Assembly (NCBI GenBank): GCA_016927905.1
Contig: JAFGLW010000016.1
Location: forward strand, 92,379-156,378
From: a candidate division CSSED10-310 bacterium
Lineage (GTDB): Bacteria; CSSED10-310; JAFGJC01
Length of the DNA: 64,000 nt
Reading direction: 5' to 3'
Each line of letters begins with the position of its first letter. The first letter of the stretch is position 1. Below, one piece after another: positions 63,988-64,000 of the stretch. Position numbers and translations under genes: made by a program. Under the pieces are notes generated by a model. It made no database searches. It was not told the origin of the DNA and saw nothing but the letters and a program-made list of their open reading frames with translations.

Positions 63988-64000
63988 TCTTGTTTTCCAG

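Noticed and set aside
1-64000. CRISPR array.
   Set aside because: I see no regularly spaced direct repeats of 25-40 nt anywhere in the window.
63971-64000. A complete insertion sequence at the right edge.
   Set aside because: Only about 30 nt are visible, with no transposase or second end, so only the inverted repeat is reported.

Overview
The window is about 64 kb of GC-rich bacterial chromosome. Genes are packed tightly, most are read on the minus strand, and neighbours often overlap by 4 nt (ATGA, GTGA or TTGA). TTG and GTG starts with good Shine-Dalgarno sites are common. I cannot name the organism. The gene set (MutS2, PgpH/YqfF-type 7TM-HD protein, PhoH-YbeY-Era order, Rho, type I-beta DAHP synthase, UGA-encoded SelD, Ser/Thr kinase, sigma54-type AAA+ regulators, a TonB-like domain and many secreted proteins) fits a poorly characterised bacterial lineage, probably diderm. 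That is an inference from gene content only.

1-27 kb is core housekeeping, all on the minus strand. One run, rho-rpmE-DUF1385-prfA-prmC-murA-mutS2, follows a TTGACA promoter at 7.5 kb. A second run goes from an FHA-GAF-HD-GYP signalling protein through a sugar-nucleotide epimerase, an acyl-CoA-ligase/chorismate-mutase-like fusion, DAHP synthase, a DUF362 protein and queE to aspS. A third run, cysS-nfeD-slipin-SPOR-phoH-pgpH-ybeY-CNNM-era, carries membrane quality control, RNA maturation and ribosome assembly genes.

27-34 kb holds a thiMEL thiamine operon on the plus strand behind a strong promoter, a secreted DUF4920-like protein, an MscS channel, an M42 peptidase and proline dehydrogenase.

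34-54 kb is a signalling and surface region. It has two adjacent AAA+ regulators whose GAFTGA loops are altered, two related secreted Ig-like proteins, a large Ser/Thr kinase-ATPase-TPR protein, a GT2 glycosyltransferase with an extra C-terminal domain, grpE without dnaK behind a perfect consensus promoter, a YugP-type metallopeptidase, an acyltransferase, a GT-C type glycosyltransferase, and a 1276-residue protein with two DUF3857-transglutaminase modules, the second without its catalytic Cys.

54-63 kb contains a short SSB and a ComEA-like helix-hairpin-helix protein, a TonB-C protein, a TauE permease, and a selenium locus (selD-yedF divergent from a LysR regulator). The ORF track truncates selD: its true N-terminus is read through an in-frame UGA in a selenocysteine context. 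A fragment of a PiT-like transporter, a B12-binding radical SAM enzyme, a DUF1189-like protein and an M24 peptidase follow.

63-64 kb carries tRNA-Val and tRNA-Asp, then the C-terminal part of a tyrosine integrase whose upstream reading frame ends at a small inverted repeat. This looks like the edge of an integrated element at the tRNA-Asp gene.

The two most unusual items are the adenylating-enzyme/AroQ-like fusion directly upstream of a stand-alone DAHP synthase, and the UGA-containing selD with its hairpin and a palindromic operator in the shared regulatory region.
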